Source: Nocardioides cynanchi (GTDB lineage: Bacteria > Actinomycetota > Actinomycetes > Propionibacteriales > Nocardioidaceae). Taken from it: a stretch of 64,000 bases of DNA. This document shows, piece by piece, positions 32,703-40,396 of this stretch. Position numbers and translations under genes: made by a program. How positions within the stretch are numbered: the stretch's first letter is position 1; the number at the start of each line of letters is the position of its first letter. Below the pieces are notes generated by a model, which saw only the letters and a list, made by a program, of their open reading frames with translations, searched no databases and was not told the DNA's origin. The DNA lies in assembly GCF_008761635.1 (NCBI RefSeq), contig NZ_CP044344.1:2356001-2420000 (forward strand), given 5' to 3'.

Positions 32703-33899
32703 ATGCAGTTCGGCATCTTCACCGTGGGCGACGTGACGCCCGACCCGACGACGGGTCGGACGCCGACCGAGCACGAGCGGATCAAGGCGACCATCGAGAT
32801 CGCCAAGAAGGCCGAGGAGGTCGGGCTCGACGTGGTCGCCCTCGGCGAGCACCACAACCCGCCGTTCATCGCCTCGGCGCCGACCACGACGCTGGCCTAC
32901 ATCGGCGCCCAGACCGAGCGGATCATCCTCTCGACGTCGACCACGCTGATCACCACCACGGACCCCGTCCTGATCGCGGAGAACTACGCCAAGCTCCAGC
33001 ACCTCACCGACGGCCGCGTCGACCTGATGATGGGCCGCGGCAACACCGGCCCGGTCTACCCGTGGTTCGGCAAGGACATCCGCGACGGCATCAACCTCGC
33101 GATCGAGAACTACCACCTCCTGCACCGCCTCTGGCGCGAGGACGTCGTGGACTGGGAGGGCAAGTTCCGTACGCCGCTCCAGGGCTTCACCTCCACGCCG
33201 CGGCCGCTGGACGGCGTACCCCCGTTCGTCTGGCACGGCTCGATCCGCTCCCCCGAGATCGCCGAGCAGGCGGCGTACTACGGCGACGGGTTCTTCGCCA
33301 ACCACATCTTCTGGCCCGCCTCGCACACCCAGCGGATGGTCGACCTCTACCGCCGCCGCTTCGAGCACTACGGCCACGGCACCGCCGACCAGGCGATCGT
33401 CGGTCTCGGCGGACAGGCCTTCATGCGCAAGAACAGCCAGGACGCCGTCAACGAGTTCCGCCCGTACTTCGACAACGCCCCGGTCTACGGCCACGGCCCG
33501 TCGCTGGAGGACTTCACCCGCGAGACGCCGCTGACCGTCGGCTCGCCGCAGCAGGTCATCGAGCGGACCCTCGGCTTCCGTGAGTACGCCGGCGACTACC
33601 AGCGGCAGCTGTTCCTGATGGACCACGCCGGTCTGCCGCTGAAGACCGTGCTCGAGCAGCTCGACCTGCTCGGCGAGGAGGTCGTTCCGGTGCTGCGCCG
33701 CGAGTTCGCCGCCCTCAAGCCGGACCACGTGCCCGACGCCCCGACCCACGCCTCGCTGCTCGCCGCCCGCGACGCTGCGCTGGCGGACTCGGTGGTCGAT
33801 CAGTCCGCCTCGGTGGTCGAGCGGCCCAACTCGGTGGTCGAGCGGCCCACCTCGGTGGTCGAGCGAAGTCGAGACCACGCCTCCGAGGTGACCGCATGA
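32703..33899 (+). CDS. LLM-class flavin-dependent oxidoreductase (CE1758-like) with repeat-coded tail
   Basis: A bacterial luciferase-like TIM barrel of 398 residues: MQFGIFTVGDVTPDPTTGRT, VALGEHHNPPFIASAP, ILSTSTTLITTTDPV, LDLMMGRGNTGPVYPW-type VDLMMGRGNTGPVYPWFGKD and EQAAYYGDGFFANHIF. It uses FMNH2 from a partner reductase. The partner is the next gene, coupled by ATGA; CE1758/CE1759-type pairs are the known precedent. Residues about 363-392 are encoded by four units of the dispersed repeat (SVVERPNSVVERPTSVVERS), so the native C-terminus has been extended. Confidence 0.92.
   Translation: MQFGIFTVGDVTPDPTTGRTPTEHERIKATIEIAKKAEEVGLDVVALGEHHNPPFIASAPTTTLAYIGAQTERIILSTSTTLITTTDPVLIAENYAKLQHLTDGRVDLMMGRGNTGPVYPWFGKDIRDGINLAIENYHLLHRLWREDVVDWEGKFRTPLQGFTSTPRPLDGVPPFVWHGSIRSPEIAEQAAYYGDGFFANHIFWPASHTQRMVDLYRRRFEHYGHGTADQAIVGLGGQAFMRKNSQDAVNEFRPYFDNAPVYGHGPSLEDFTRETPLTVGSPQQVIERTLGFREYAGDYQRQLFLMDHAGLPLKTVLEQLDLLGEEVVPVLRREFAALKPDHVPDAPTHASLLAARDAALADSVVDQSASVVERPNSVVERPTSVVERSRDHASEVTA
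33789..33878 (+). repeat. Dispersed repeat array in the 3' end of the LLM gene
   Basis: Four in-frame units of 21 bp (TCGGTGGTCGAGCGGCCCAAC-type); the last is complete with TCGAGACCAC. The array lies just before the stop codon. Confidence 0.95.
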
Positions 33900-34564
33900 C
33901 CAAGATCGTCGTGATCTCGGCGGGCCTCAGCGTGCCGTCGAGCACCCGGATCCTGGCCGACTCGCTCGGTACGGCGACCCAGCGGGCCATCGCGGATCGC
34001 TGGTCGGGCGGATCCCCTCGGTGGTCGAACGAGTCCCCTCGGTGGTCGAGCGACGTCGAGACCACCACCCTCGACGTGATCGAGCTCCGCGACCTGGCGC
34101 ACCTGATCACCGACAACCAGCTGACCGGCTTCCCGACCGGCGCCCTCGCCGACGCCGTACGACGCGTGGCGGAGGCCGACGCGGTGATCGCGGTGACGCC
34201 GGTCTTCAGCGCGAGCTACTCGGGACTCTTCAAGTCGTTCTTCGACGTGCTCGAGGACGGCACCCTCGAGGGCAAGCCGATGCTGATCGCGGCGACCGCC
34301 GGCACCGCACGCCACTCGCTGGTGCTCGACTTCGCGATGCGTCCGCTGTTCGCCTACCTGCGCGCGGACGTCGTACCCACCGGCGTCTTCGCCGCGAGCT
34401 CCGACTTCGGCTCGGGATCGACTGTGGCCGGAGGCTCGCTCTCGGCCCGGATCGACCGCGCCGCCGGCGAGCTCGCCGACAAGATCCTGCGCCGCGGGAC
34501 GACCCTGCCGGCCGACCCGTTCGCCGACCCGACGCCGTTCGAGGACCTGCTCCGCGACGTCTGA
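33896..34564 (+). CDS. NAD(P)H-dependent FMN reductase (CE1759-like) with repeat insertion
   Basis: The 222-residue flavodoxin-like reductase has IVVISAGLSVPSSTRILADSLG (phosphate-binding loop), DAVIAVTPVFSASYSGLFKSFFDVLE and KPMLIAATAGTARHSLV, typical of the partner of LLM monooxygenases. Residues about 36-57 (WSGGSPRWSNESPRWSSDVE) are repeat-encoded and sit between the first strand-helix unit and the TLDVIELRDLAH strand. The ATGA overlap with the LLM gene shows tight coupling. Confidence 0.9.
   Translation: MTKIVVISAGLSVPSSTRILADSLGTATQRAIADRWSGGSPRWSNESPRWSSDVETTTLDVIELRDLAHLITDNQLTGFPTGALADAVRRVAEADAVIAVTPVFSASYSGLFKSFFDVLEDGTLEGKPMLIAATAGTARHSLVLDFAMRPLFAYLRADVVPTGVFAASSDFGSGSTVAGGSLSARIDRAAGELADKILRRGTTLPADPFADPTPFEDLLRDV
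34001..34065 (+). repeat. Dispersed repeat, three units inside the FMN reductase gene
   Basis: Units TGGTCGGGCGGATCCCCTCGG, TGGTCGAACGAGTCCCCTCGG and TGGTCGAGCGACGTCGAGACC are read in frame on the plus strand as WSGGSPR, WSNESPR and WSSDVET. Confidence 0.9.
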
Positions 34565-34567
34565 TGC

Positions 34568-34924
34568 TCAGCGCACCTCGCGGCACTTCTCCTCGGTGAG
34601 GTTGTCGCTGGCCCACTGCGCCAGCGCCTGCATGGCCGGCATCACGGCGAGGCCGGCCTGGGTGAGCTCGTAGCTGACCGCGATCGGTGGACCCTCGTCG
34701 ACCGTGCGCTTGACCAGGCCGGCCCGGGTGAGCTCCGAGAGCCGGTCCGAGAGGGTCGAGTCGCCGACGCCGAGGACCCGCTTGAGCTCCGAGAAGGTGC
34801 TGGCGCCCTGACCGAGCATGCCGAGGATCAGGCCGTTCCAGCGCTTGCCGAGGAACTCGAAGGCGCGCGAGAGCGAGGCATCACAGGTACGCGTCTCGGC
34901 CTCCGCCACGTCTCTCGGCGTCAT
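34568..34924 (-). CDS. HxlR-family transcriptional regulator
   Basis: The 118-residue winged-helix protein has TCDASLSRAFEFLGKRWNGLILGML (HxlR conserved cysteine and GKRW), FSELKRVLGVGDSTLSDRLSELTRAGLVKR and VSYELTQAGLAVMPAMQALAQWASDN. It converges on the FMN reductase gene with a 3-bp gap. It is divergent from the nitroreductase, where two palindromes lie in the shared promoter. HxlR proteins often sense electrophiles or thiol stress and control such flavoenzymes. Confidence 0.93.
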   Translation of the reverse strand: MTPRDVAEAETRTCDASLSRAFEFLGKRWNGLILGMLGQGASTFSELKRVLGVGDSTLSDRLSELTRAGLVKRTVDEGPPIAVSYELTQAGLAVMPAMQALAQWASDNLTEEKCREVR

Positions 34925-34928
34925 GTGA

Positions 34929-34979
34929 CGAAGCATACCTTGCTTCGCCGTTTAGGGTTACTTCTATAATCGAAGTAAC
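34929..34979. promoter_or_regulatory. HxlR/nitroreductase divergent promoter with two palindromes
   Basis: A first inverted repeat CGAAGCA-TACCT-TGCTTCG (34929-34947) is followed by a second, GTTACTTC ... GAAGTAAC (34957-34979), whose 7-bp spacer is TATAATC. The spacer contains a perfect -10 TATAAT at 34965-34970; TTGCTT at 34940-34945 is a fitting -35 (19-bp spacing). Both palindromes are plausible HxlR operators, the second blocking the -10. Confidence 0.65.
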
Positions 34980-35019
34980 ATCGCTCTTGCTAGTCACTCC
35001 CTCTCTGGAAGGCGCCACC

Positions 35020-35631
35020 GTGACCACCTACGCTCCCGAGGCTCTCGACGACACCGCCCGCTCCCTGCTCTTCACCGAGGCCCGCACCGCCAACTCGTTC
35101 TCCGACGAGCCGGTCAGCGACGAGACCCTGCGCAGCATCTGGGAGCTCACCAGCTTCGCGCCCACGATGGCCAACAGCCAGCCCCTGCGCGCACTCTTCG
35201 TCCGTACCCCCGACGCCAAGCAGCGCCTGGTCTCCCACCTGGCCGACGGCAACAAGGCCAAGACCCTGTCCGCCCCGGCCGTCGCTGTGCTCGCCTACGA
35301 CAGCGACTTCCACGAGCACTTCGAGACCGTGTTCCCGGCCCGCGGCGCGGGGATGCGCGAGTCGTTCGCCGGCATGCCCGCCGAGGCCCGCGCCGACGTC
35401 GCGAAGTACAACGCCGCCCTCGCCACCGGCTCCTTCTTCCTCGCCGTCCGGGCCCACGGCCTCGCCGCCGGCCCGATGGGTGGCTTCGACGGCCCCGGCA
35501 TCGACGCCGAGTTCTTCGCCGGTACGACGTGGCGCACCCACCTGGTCGTCAACATCGGCCGCCCAGGCGTCGACCCGTGGTTCCCCCGCAACCCGCGGGT
35601 CCCGGTCGAGCACGCCCTCGCCTGGGCCTGA
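35020..35631 (+). CDS. Nitroreductase-family protein, RutE-like malonic semialdehyde reductase type
   Basis: The 203-residue flavoenzyme has DTARSLLFTEARTANSFSDEPV, TSFAPTMANSQPLRALFVRT (FMN-binding S-P-T-x-x-N-x-Q-P), ATGSFFLAVRAHGLAAGPMGGFD and the C-terminal VNIGRPGVDPWFPRNPRVP. This pattern is that of RutE/HadB-type 3-hydroxypropionate-dehydrogenase-like nitroreductases. GTG 35020 is preferred because GGAAGG lies 7 bases upstream. It is controlled from the divergent HxlR promoter, which suggests a detoxifying role. Confidence 0.88.
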   Translation: MTTYAPEALDDTARSLLFTEARTANSFSDEPVSDETLRSIWELTSFAPTMANSQPLRALFVRTPDAKQRLVSHLADGNKAKTLSAPAVAVLAYDSDFHEHFETVFPARGAGMRESFAGMPAEARADVAKYNAALATGSFFLAVRAHGLAAGPMGGFDGPGIDAEFFAGTTWRTHLVVNIGRPGVDPWFPRNPRVPVEHALAWA

Positions 35632-35694
35632 GCTCGTCACCGTGCGGTCGTGACGTCGGGGGGCGTTCACGGCCGCGCGGGCGGCGTAATCCTG

Positions 35695-35961
35695 GTGGTC
35701 GAGCTCCCTCGGTGGTCGAGCGAAGTCGAGACCACGCTCACCTCTCGTCGGACGCTTCGAGCTCCCTCGGTGGTCGAGCGAAGTCGAGACCACGCTCACC
35801 TCTCGTCGGACGCTTCGAGCTCCCTCGGTGGTCGAGCGAAGTCGAGACCACGCTCACCTCTCGTCGGACGCTTCGAGCTCTCTCGGTGGTCGGCTCCCCT
35901 CGGTGGTCGGCTCCCCTCGGTGGTCGAGCGAAGTCGAGACCACGCTCAGCTCTCGTCGGAC
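35695..35961 (+). repeat. Dispersed repeat cluster with 58-bp perfect tandem triplication
   Basis: A 58-bp unit starting GAGCTCCCTCGGTGGTCGAG, containing the whole palindrome and the trailer GCTCACCTCTCGTCGGACGC, occurs three times at 35701, 35759 and 35817. A rearranged fourth copy follows, with two short GGTGGTCGGCTCCCCTC units. The cluster fills the gap between the nitroreductase and the antiporter. Little or no divergence between the three copies indicates a recent event. Confidence 0.95.
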
Positions 35962-35994
35962 GCGTCGACCTGGCCGGTGGCACGGCCGGGCCCG

Positions 35995-37053
35995 TCAGAC
36001 GGCGAACAGCCCGGCGACGCCCACGACGTACAGAAGGAGTACGACGAGCGAGTCGACGCCCATCCCGGCCACCCTGCGCCGTGGCCGGAACAGCAGCCCG
36101 GTGACGAACACCAGGGTGAGCAGGGCGGCAAGGGCGGTGAGGTAGATGTCGGTGGACTGGGCCTGCGGCAGCACCGCTTCGCCGGTCAGGAGGGTCGCGG
36201 GCAGGAACAGCACCGGTAGGAAGGCATTGCCGCCGAAGATGTCGCTGACGGCGAGCTTGTAGTCACCGTTGCGCACCGACGTCAGACCGGTCGACACCTC
36301 CGGCAGTGAGGTGGCCGCTGCGAGCACGGTCGCGCCGAAGAGCACCCCGGACAAACCGATCTGGCCGGCGATCGCGTCCCCGCTGCGCTCGAGCACGACG
36401 CCCGCCACCAGCGTGACGAGGGCGGCGGTGCCGAAGATCGTCGTTGACTTCGCGGTGCTGATCCCCCTGGTTGTGGCGTCCTGCTCCTTCCTCTTCCGGG
36501 AGTGGCCGCGCGGATGCTTCTGGCTGTCCGGCGCCTCCCCCGACTCGTGCCACGGCAGGGAGCGTCCGGCGCGCTGCAGAAGGAACAAGCCGGCCAACCA
36601 GATCACCGGGATCAGCGCGGCGACCGGCGTGAGCCGGAAGGCGATGAGGTCGCCAGAAAGCTGGGTGCCGGCGATCACGACTGCCAGGATCGCGACCACC
36701 AGGACGCCCTCCAGCAGCAGCACCAGCGACGCCGCCTGGTAGGTGAGCGGCCGGTCGCCCGTCGTACCGAACGCGTCGAGCACGCACAGCACGACGGTCT
36801 GAATGGCGATGCCGCCCAGGATGTTGCCCACCGCGACCTCGACGTGACCGGACACCGAGGCGCTGACGACGATCGCGATCTCGGGGAGGTTGGTCGCGAG
36901 AGCCAGGAGGATCAGCCCCCCGAGCGCGGAGCCGAGGTGTAGGCGCGTCGACAAGACGTCGGTCTGGTCGGAGAGGTGCACGCCGGCGACCCAGATCGCA
37001 GCAGCGGCCGCCGCGAAGATGGCAAGCAGTGCGACGACGGGCAGACTCGACAA
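35995..37053 (-). CDS. CaCA-type sodium/calcium (cation) antiporter
   Basis: The 352-residue protein has about ten transmembrane segments and two alpha-repeats of the Ca2+:cation antiporter family: ALATNLPEIAIVVSASVSGH with VAVGNILGGIAIQT, and AAATSLPEVSTGLTSVRNGDY with AVSDIFGGNAFLP. The acidic residues in the NLPE and SLPE motifs bind the cation. A charged loop (HESGEAPDSQKHPRGHSRKRK) separates the halves. The TTG at 37053, preceded by GAGGAGGTCAG, is the best start; a GTG at 37107 would add a non-hydrophobic leader. Confidence 0.88.
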   Translation of the reverse strand: MSSLPVVALLAIFAAAAAAIWVAGVHLSDQTDVLSTRLHLGSALGGLILLALATNLPEIAIVVSASVSGHVEVAVGNILGGIAIQTVVLCVLDAFGTTGDRPLTYQAASLVLLLEGVLVVAILAVVIAGTQLSGDLIAFRLTPVAALIPVIWLAGLFLLQRAGRSLPWHESGEAPDSQKHPRGHSRKRKEQDATTRGISTAKSTTIFGTAALVTLVAGVVLERSGDAIAGQIGLSGVLFGATVLAAATSLPEVSTGLTSVRNGDYKLAVSDIFGGNAFLPVLFLPATLLTGEAVLPQAQSTDIYLTALAALLTLVFVTGLLFRPRRRVAGMGVDSLVVLLLYVVGVAGLFAV

Positions 37054-37140
37054 CTGACCTCCTCGAGGCGGAGTCCTGGGGTGCCCTCCCGCCGTACCCG
37101 GCGACACGCCCGTGAAACAGCCGCAGCCCGAGACCTTTGC

Positions 37141-38454
37141 CTAGCCGAGTGCGCGCAGCTTGGCGAGGAGCACGTCGCGTTCGCGCTCGCTGGCGCAGAG
37201 CCGGACGGCGGCCTCCAGCTCGGTCCGGGCCTCGTCGGTGCGGCCCAGGCGAGTGAGCAGCTCACCGCGGACACCGGGCAGCAGGTGCGAGTCCGACAGG
37301 CTGCCGGCCGCGATCAGGGCGTCGACGATCGGCAGCGCGGCAGCGGGGCCGCTGGCCATCGAGACGGCGACCGCGCGGTTGAGCTCGACGATCGGCGACG
37401 GCGCGAGCGAGCCGAGGGCGTCGTACAGCAGGACGATCCGGTCCCAGTCCGTGTCGGCGACCGAGGGCGCGATCGCGTGGCACTCGGCGATCGCGGCCTG
37501 GAGTCCGTAGGCGCCGAGGCCGCGCCCGACCCGGCCGGCCGCAGCCAGCGCCGCCCGGCCACGGCGGATGGCGGCACGGTCCCAGCGGCGGCGGTCCTGG
37601 TCCTCCAGAAGCACCGGGCTCCCGTCGTCGCGCACCCGCGCGGGGAAGCGGGCGGCGGTGAGCTCGAGGAGCGCGAGCAGGCCCAGCGTCTCGGGCTCCC
37701 CCGGCACCAGTCGGGCCAGGACGCGTGCCAGCCGGATCGCCTCCCGGGCCAGGTCGGTGCGGATCCACTCGCTGCCGGAGGTGGCGCTCGATCCTTCCGT
37801 GAAGATCAGGTAGACGACGCTGAGGACGGCGCTCAGCCGCTCCCGGCGCTCGTCGAGCGGCGGCACCTCGAACGGCACCTGCGCCGCGGCCAGGGTCCTC
37901 TTGGCCCGGGTGATCCGGGCCTGCACCGTCGCGGTCGGCGTCACGAACGCCCGCGCGATCTCGTCGCTGGTCAGGCCGCCGAGCACGCGCAGCGTCAGCG
38001 CCACGCTCGCCTCCCGCGACAGCACCGGGTGGCAGGAGATGAAGATCAGGGCGAGGACGTCGTCGTCGATCCGCTCAGGGTCGTACAGCACCTCGTCCTC
38101 CTCTCTCGCCGGCGCCGATCCCGAGGCGGCCTGGCCCTCGTCCAGGTCCGCCGCCAGCGCGGCGTACCTCTCGTCGAGCGCCGACCGCCGCCGGAACGCG
38201 TCGATCGCCCGCCGCCGCCCGACTGTGAGCAGCCATCCCGCGGGCTGACGGGGTACGCCGTCGCGCGGCCACGAGACCAGCGCCTCGGCCAGCGCCTCCT
38301 GAGCGAGGTCCTCCGCCATCGCGAAGTCGCCGGTGTAGCGGGCGAGCGCGCCGACGATGCGGGGCGACTCGATCCGCCACACGGCCTCGACCGCCTGGCG
38401 ACTCGTCAGCGAGTCACCAGGCGGTCGGTCCGGCGTCGTCGGGTCGGGCCTCAC
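37141..38454 (-). CDS. ECF sigma factor with C-terminal extension (ECF42/DUF6596 type)
   Basis: The 437-residue protein has region 2 (IVGALARYTGDFAMAEDLAQEALAEAL, WLLTVGRRRAIDAFRRR) and region 4 (GLTSDEIARAFVTPTATVQARITRAKRTLA), then a large helical DUF6596-like C-terminal domain with TPR-like units (AYGLQAAIAECHAIAPSV, SPIVELNRAVAVSMASGP, TRLGRTDEARTELEAAVRL). This architecture is that of ECF42 sigmas, which are controlled by a fused domain and paired with a YciI/DGPF protein. That partner is the upstream gene, overlapping by GTGA. Confidence 0.93.
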   Translation of the reverse strand: MRPDPTTPDRPPGDSLTSRQAVEAVWRIESPRIVGALARYTGDFAMAEDLAQEALAEALVSWPRDGVPRQPAGWLLTVGRRRAIDAFRRRSALDERYAALAADLDEGQAASGSAPAREEDEVLYDPERIDDDVLALIFISCHPVLSREASVALTLRVLGGLTSDEIARAFVTPTATVQARITRAKRTLAAAQVPFEVPPLDERRERLSAVLSVVYLIFTEGSSATSGSEWIRTDLAREAIRLARVLARLVPGEPETLGLLALLELTAARFPARVRDDGSPVLLEDQDRRRWDRAAIRRGRAALAAAGRVGRGLGAYGLQAAIAECHAIAPSVADTDWDRIVLLYDALGSLAPSPIVELNRAVAVSMASGPAAALPIVDALIAAGSLSDSHLLPGVRGELLTRLGRTDEARTELEAAVRLCASERERDVLLAKLRALG

Positions 38455-38867
38455 AGCTGGCCGGTCGGCTCCCGCCACGCGCGCTCCTTCTTGACCCACT
38501 CGTTGTCCTGCGGGAACTCGGTGAGGCTCGGGACCCGCCGGATCTCGAGCTTGGTGCCGCCGCCGAGCGGGGCCCGCTTGGCCCACTCCACGGCCTCCTC
38601 CTTGGAGGCGACGTCGAGGATCCAGAAGCCGTTGAACAGCTCCTTGGTCTCGCCGTACGGCCCGTCGGTCGCCACCGGCGGCTGCGACGAGTAGTCGACG
38701 ACGATGGACTCCTTCGCGTCGTCCAGGCCCTCGGCCGCGACCAGCACGCCGGCCTTGATCAGGTCGTCGTTGTAGCGGCCCATCGAGTCCAGGATCTCGT
38801 TGAAGTCGATCTCCTGGCCCGCCGCCATCGCCTCGTCGGTGGCCCGCATGATCAGCATGTACTTCAT
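38451..38867 (-). CDS. YciI/DGPF-domain protein, partner of the ECF sigma factor
   Basis: The 138-residue protein starts MKYMLIMRATDEAM and holds the name-giving motif VATDGPYGETKELFNGFWIL, plus KEEAVEWAKRAPLGGGTKLEIR. DGPF proteins are regularly encoded beside ECF42 sigma factors and are part of their regulatory unit. The stop overlaps the sigma start (GTGA), giving coupled translation. The upstream region is a repeat array. Confidence 0.93.
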   Translation of the reverse strand: MKYMLIMRATDEAMAAGQEIDFNEILDSMGRYNDDLIKAGVLVAAEGLDDAKESIVVDYSSQPPVATDGPYGETKELFNGFWILDVASKEEAVEWAKRAPLGGGTKLEIRRVPSLTEFPQDNEWVKKERAWREPTGQL

Positions 38868-38958
38868 CTGTGTGGCTCCTCTGGTTGCCCGGGTCCTTCT
38901 GGACCCTCTCATCCGTAGGTCGAACGGCGGCACGCCGGATCGACAGGCCTGCTTTCTC

Positions 38959-39212
38959 GTTGGTCGAGCGGCGCTTCGGTGGTCGAGCGGTCCGACGGTG
39001 GTCGAGCGTTCCTTCGGTGGTCGAGCGAAGTCGAGACCACGCCATGCCGGCCTACAGGCGGTCGAGCGCTCCGACGGTGGTCGAGCGAAGTCGAGACCAC
39101 GCGACGCCGGCCTACAGGCGGTCGAGCAGCTCCTTCGGCGGTCGAGCAGCTCCTTCGGTGGTCGAGCGAAGTCGAGACCACGCCATGCCGGCCTACAGGC
39201 GGTCGAGCAGCT
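38959..39212 (+). repeat. Complex dispersed-repeat array that incorporates a gene 3' end
   Basis: At least ten GGTCGAGC-centred units lie between the YciI and PH-SHOCT genes. Two copies of CCTACAGGCGGTCGAGC (39051-39067 and 39111-39127) duplicate the last codons and stop of the PH-SHOCT gene (39192-39212). The array therefore appears to have grown from, or recombined with, that gene end. Confidence 0.93.
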
Positions 39213-39741
39213 CCTGCTTCTTGGCCGCGAACTCAGCCTCGGTGAGCACCCCGGTGTCGCGCAGGTGGGCAAGCTTCTCCATCGCCTCGAACGGATCGGT
39301 GCCCGACGCCCCCTCCGCCGCCTCCGGCTCGCCCGGCGCGGCCAGCACGGCCCGCCGGATCGCGTGCGCGAGCGGCTCGAGGTCGACCCGGGTGATCCGG
39401 GTGACCGCGACGACGTCCTTGCCGACGTCCATCGCCACCTCGCCGGTCGAGAAGCCCGACGACGTCGTCACCGACGAGATCGCGCCAAGGCGCAGGTCCA
39501 GCGTCGGCGTCATCACGCGGCGCAGGAAGAACAGCAGGCGGCGGTCGGTCAGCACCAGCACCCCGCCGCCTCGCTCGTGCGTGCCGAGCACGACATACCG
39601 CACGGTCTCGTCGTCGCTGAGGTACGCCGCCACCGGCGCCAGCTCGCCCGGGTCGCGCAGCCGCGTCCCCAGGCGCCCCGCCGCGGCAGCGAGGTCCGGG
39701 CGCAACCCGCTGAGGTCCGAGTCGTCCCGCTTCCGAGCCAT
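39193..39741 (-). CDS. PH-like / SHOCT domain protein (182 aa)
   Basis: The N-terminal 130 residues resemble a bacterial PH domain (DETVRYVVLGTHERGGGVLVLTDRRLLFFLRR, ISSVTTSSGFSTGEVAM). After an acidic linker (PGEPEAAEGASGTDPF) there is a SHOCT motif, EKLAHLRDTGVLTEAEFAAKKQELLDRL. Bacterial PH domains of this type often have membrane or stress roles; the family function is not established. The 3' end (LLDRL) overlaps the repeat array, where it is duplicated. Confidence 0.85.
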   Translation of the reverse strand: MARKRDDSDLSGLRPDLAAAAGRLGTRLRDPGELAPVAAYLSDDETVRYVVLGTHERGGGVLVLTDRRLLFFLRRVMTPTLDLRLGAISSVTTSSGFSTGEVAMDVGKDVVAVTRITRVDLEPLAHAIRRAVLAAPGEPEAAEGASGTDPFEAMEKLAHLRDTGVLTEAEFAAKKQELLDRL

Positions 39742-39895
39742 GCCACGATCCTCCCAGCCCGGCCGCTGGATGAGGAGGTCGCGCCGTGACCGTCTCGAAA
39801 CCGGATCGACGTACTTGTCGCCCGCCTGCCGTCTCCTGAGCCGTAGAATCCGGCACGCCCACACCGACACGGGCCGACACCACGGGGAGAACAGC

Positions 39896-40375
39896 ATGCG
39901 TCTGAACGTCTTGATCGGGTCCGCGACCCTCGCCCTCACCGCCAGCGTGCTCACGGCGTGCGGTGGGGGTGGCAGCTCCAACTCGGCGAGCGGCTACTGC
40001 GACGAGCTGAAGAGCGACAAGGCGTACTTCGACGCCATCGGGGGCAGCAGCGCCGACGTCAGCAAGCTCGGTGACGCGTTCGCCCGCGTGCACACCCTGG
40101 CGTCGAAGGCGCCGGCCAACGTCGCCGGCGACTGGAAGACCCTCGACGGCGCGATCACCACGATCGAAAGCGCGCTCAGCGACGCGGGCCTCAAGCCCAG
40201 CGACCTGGCCGGCCTGCAGAGCGGCAAGGTCCCGCAGGGTGTCGACGTCGCGAAGCTCCAGGCCCTGATCCCCAAGCTCCAGTCCCTGGGCAGCAGCAAT
40301 GTCAGCGACGCCGCCGACGCGATCGCAGCCGACGCCAAGAAGACCTGCGGCGTCGACCTGGGCTCCACCAACTAG
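39896..40375 (+). CDS. Lipoprotein of unknown function (159 aa)
   Basis: A lipoprotein signal MRLNVLIGSATLALTASVL precedes the lipobox TACGG, then a Gly/Ser stretch and a helical domain (YCDELKSDKAYFDAIGG, DAFARVHTLASKAPANVAGDWKTLDGAITTIESAL). A C-terminal cysteine in KKTCGVDL may pair with the one in YCDEL. This is a common actinobacterial secreted pattern without a known function. A GGGGAGA ribosome-binding site lies upstream. Confidence 0.85.
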   Translation: MRLNVLIGSATLALTASVLTACGGGGSSNSASGYCDELKSDKAYFDAIGGSSADVSKLGDAFARVHTLASKAPANVAGDWKTLDGAITTIESALSDAGLKPSDLAGLQSGKVPQGVDVAKLQALIPKLQSLGSSNVSDAADAIAADAKKTCGVDLGSTN

Positions 40376-40396
40376 GCCCTGCTGGCGGGCAAGCCT

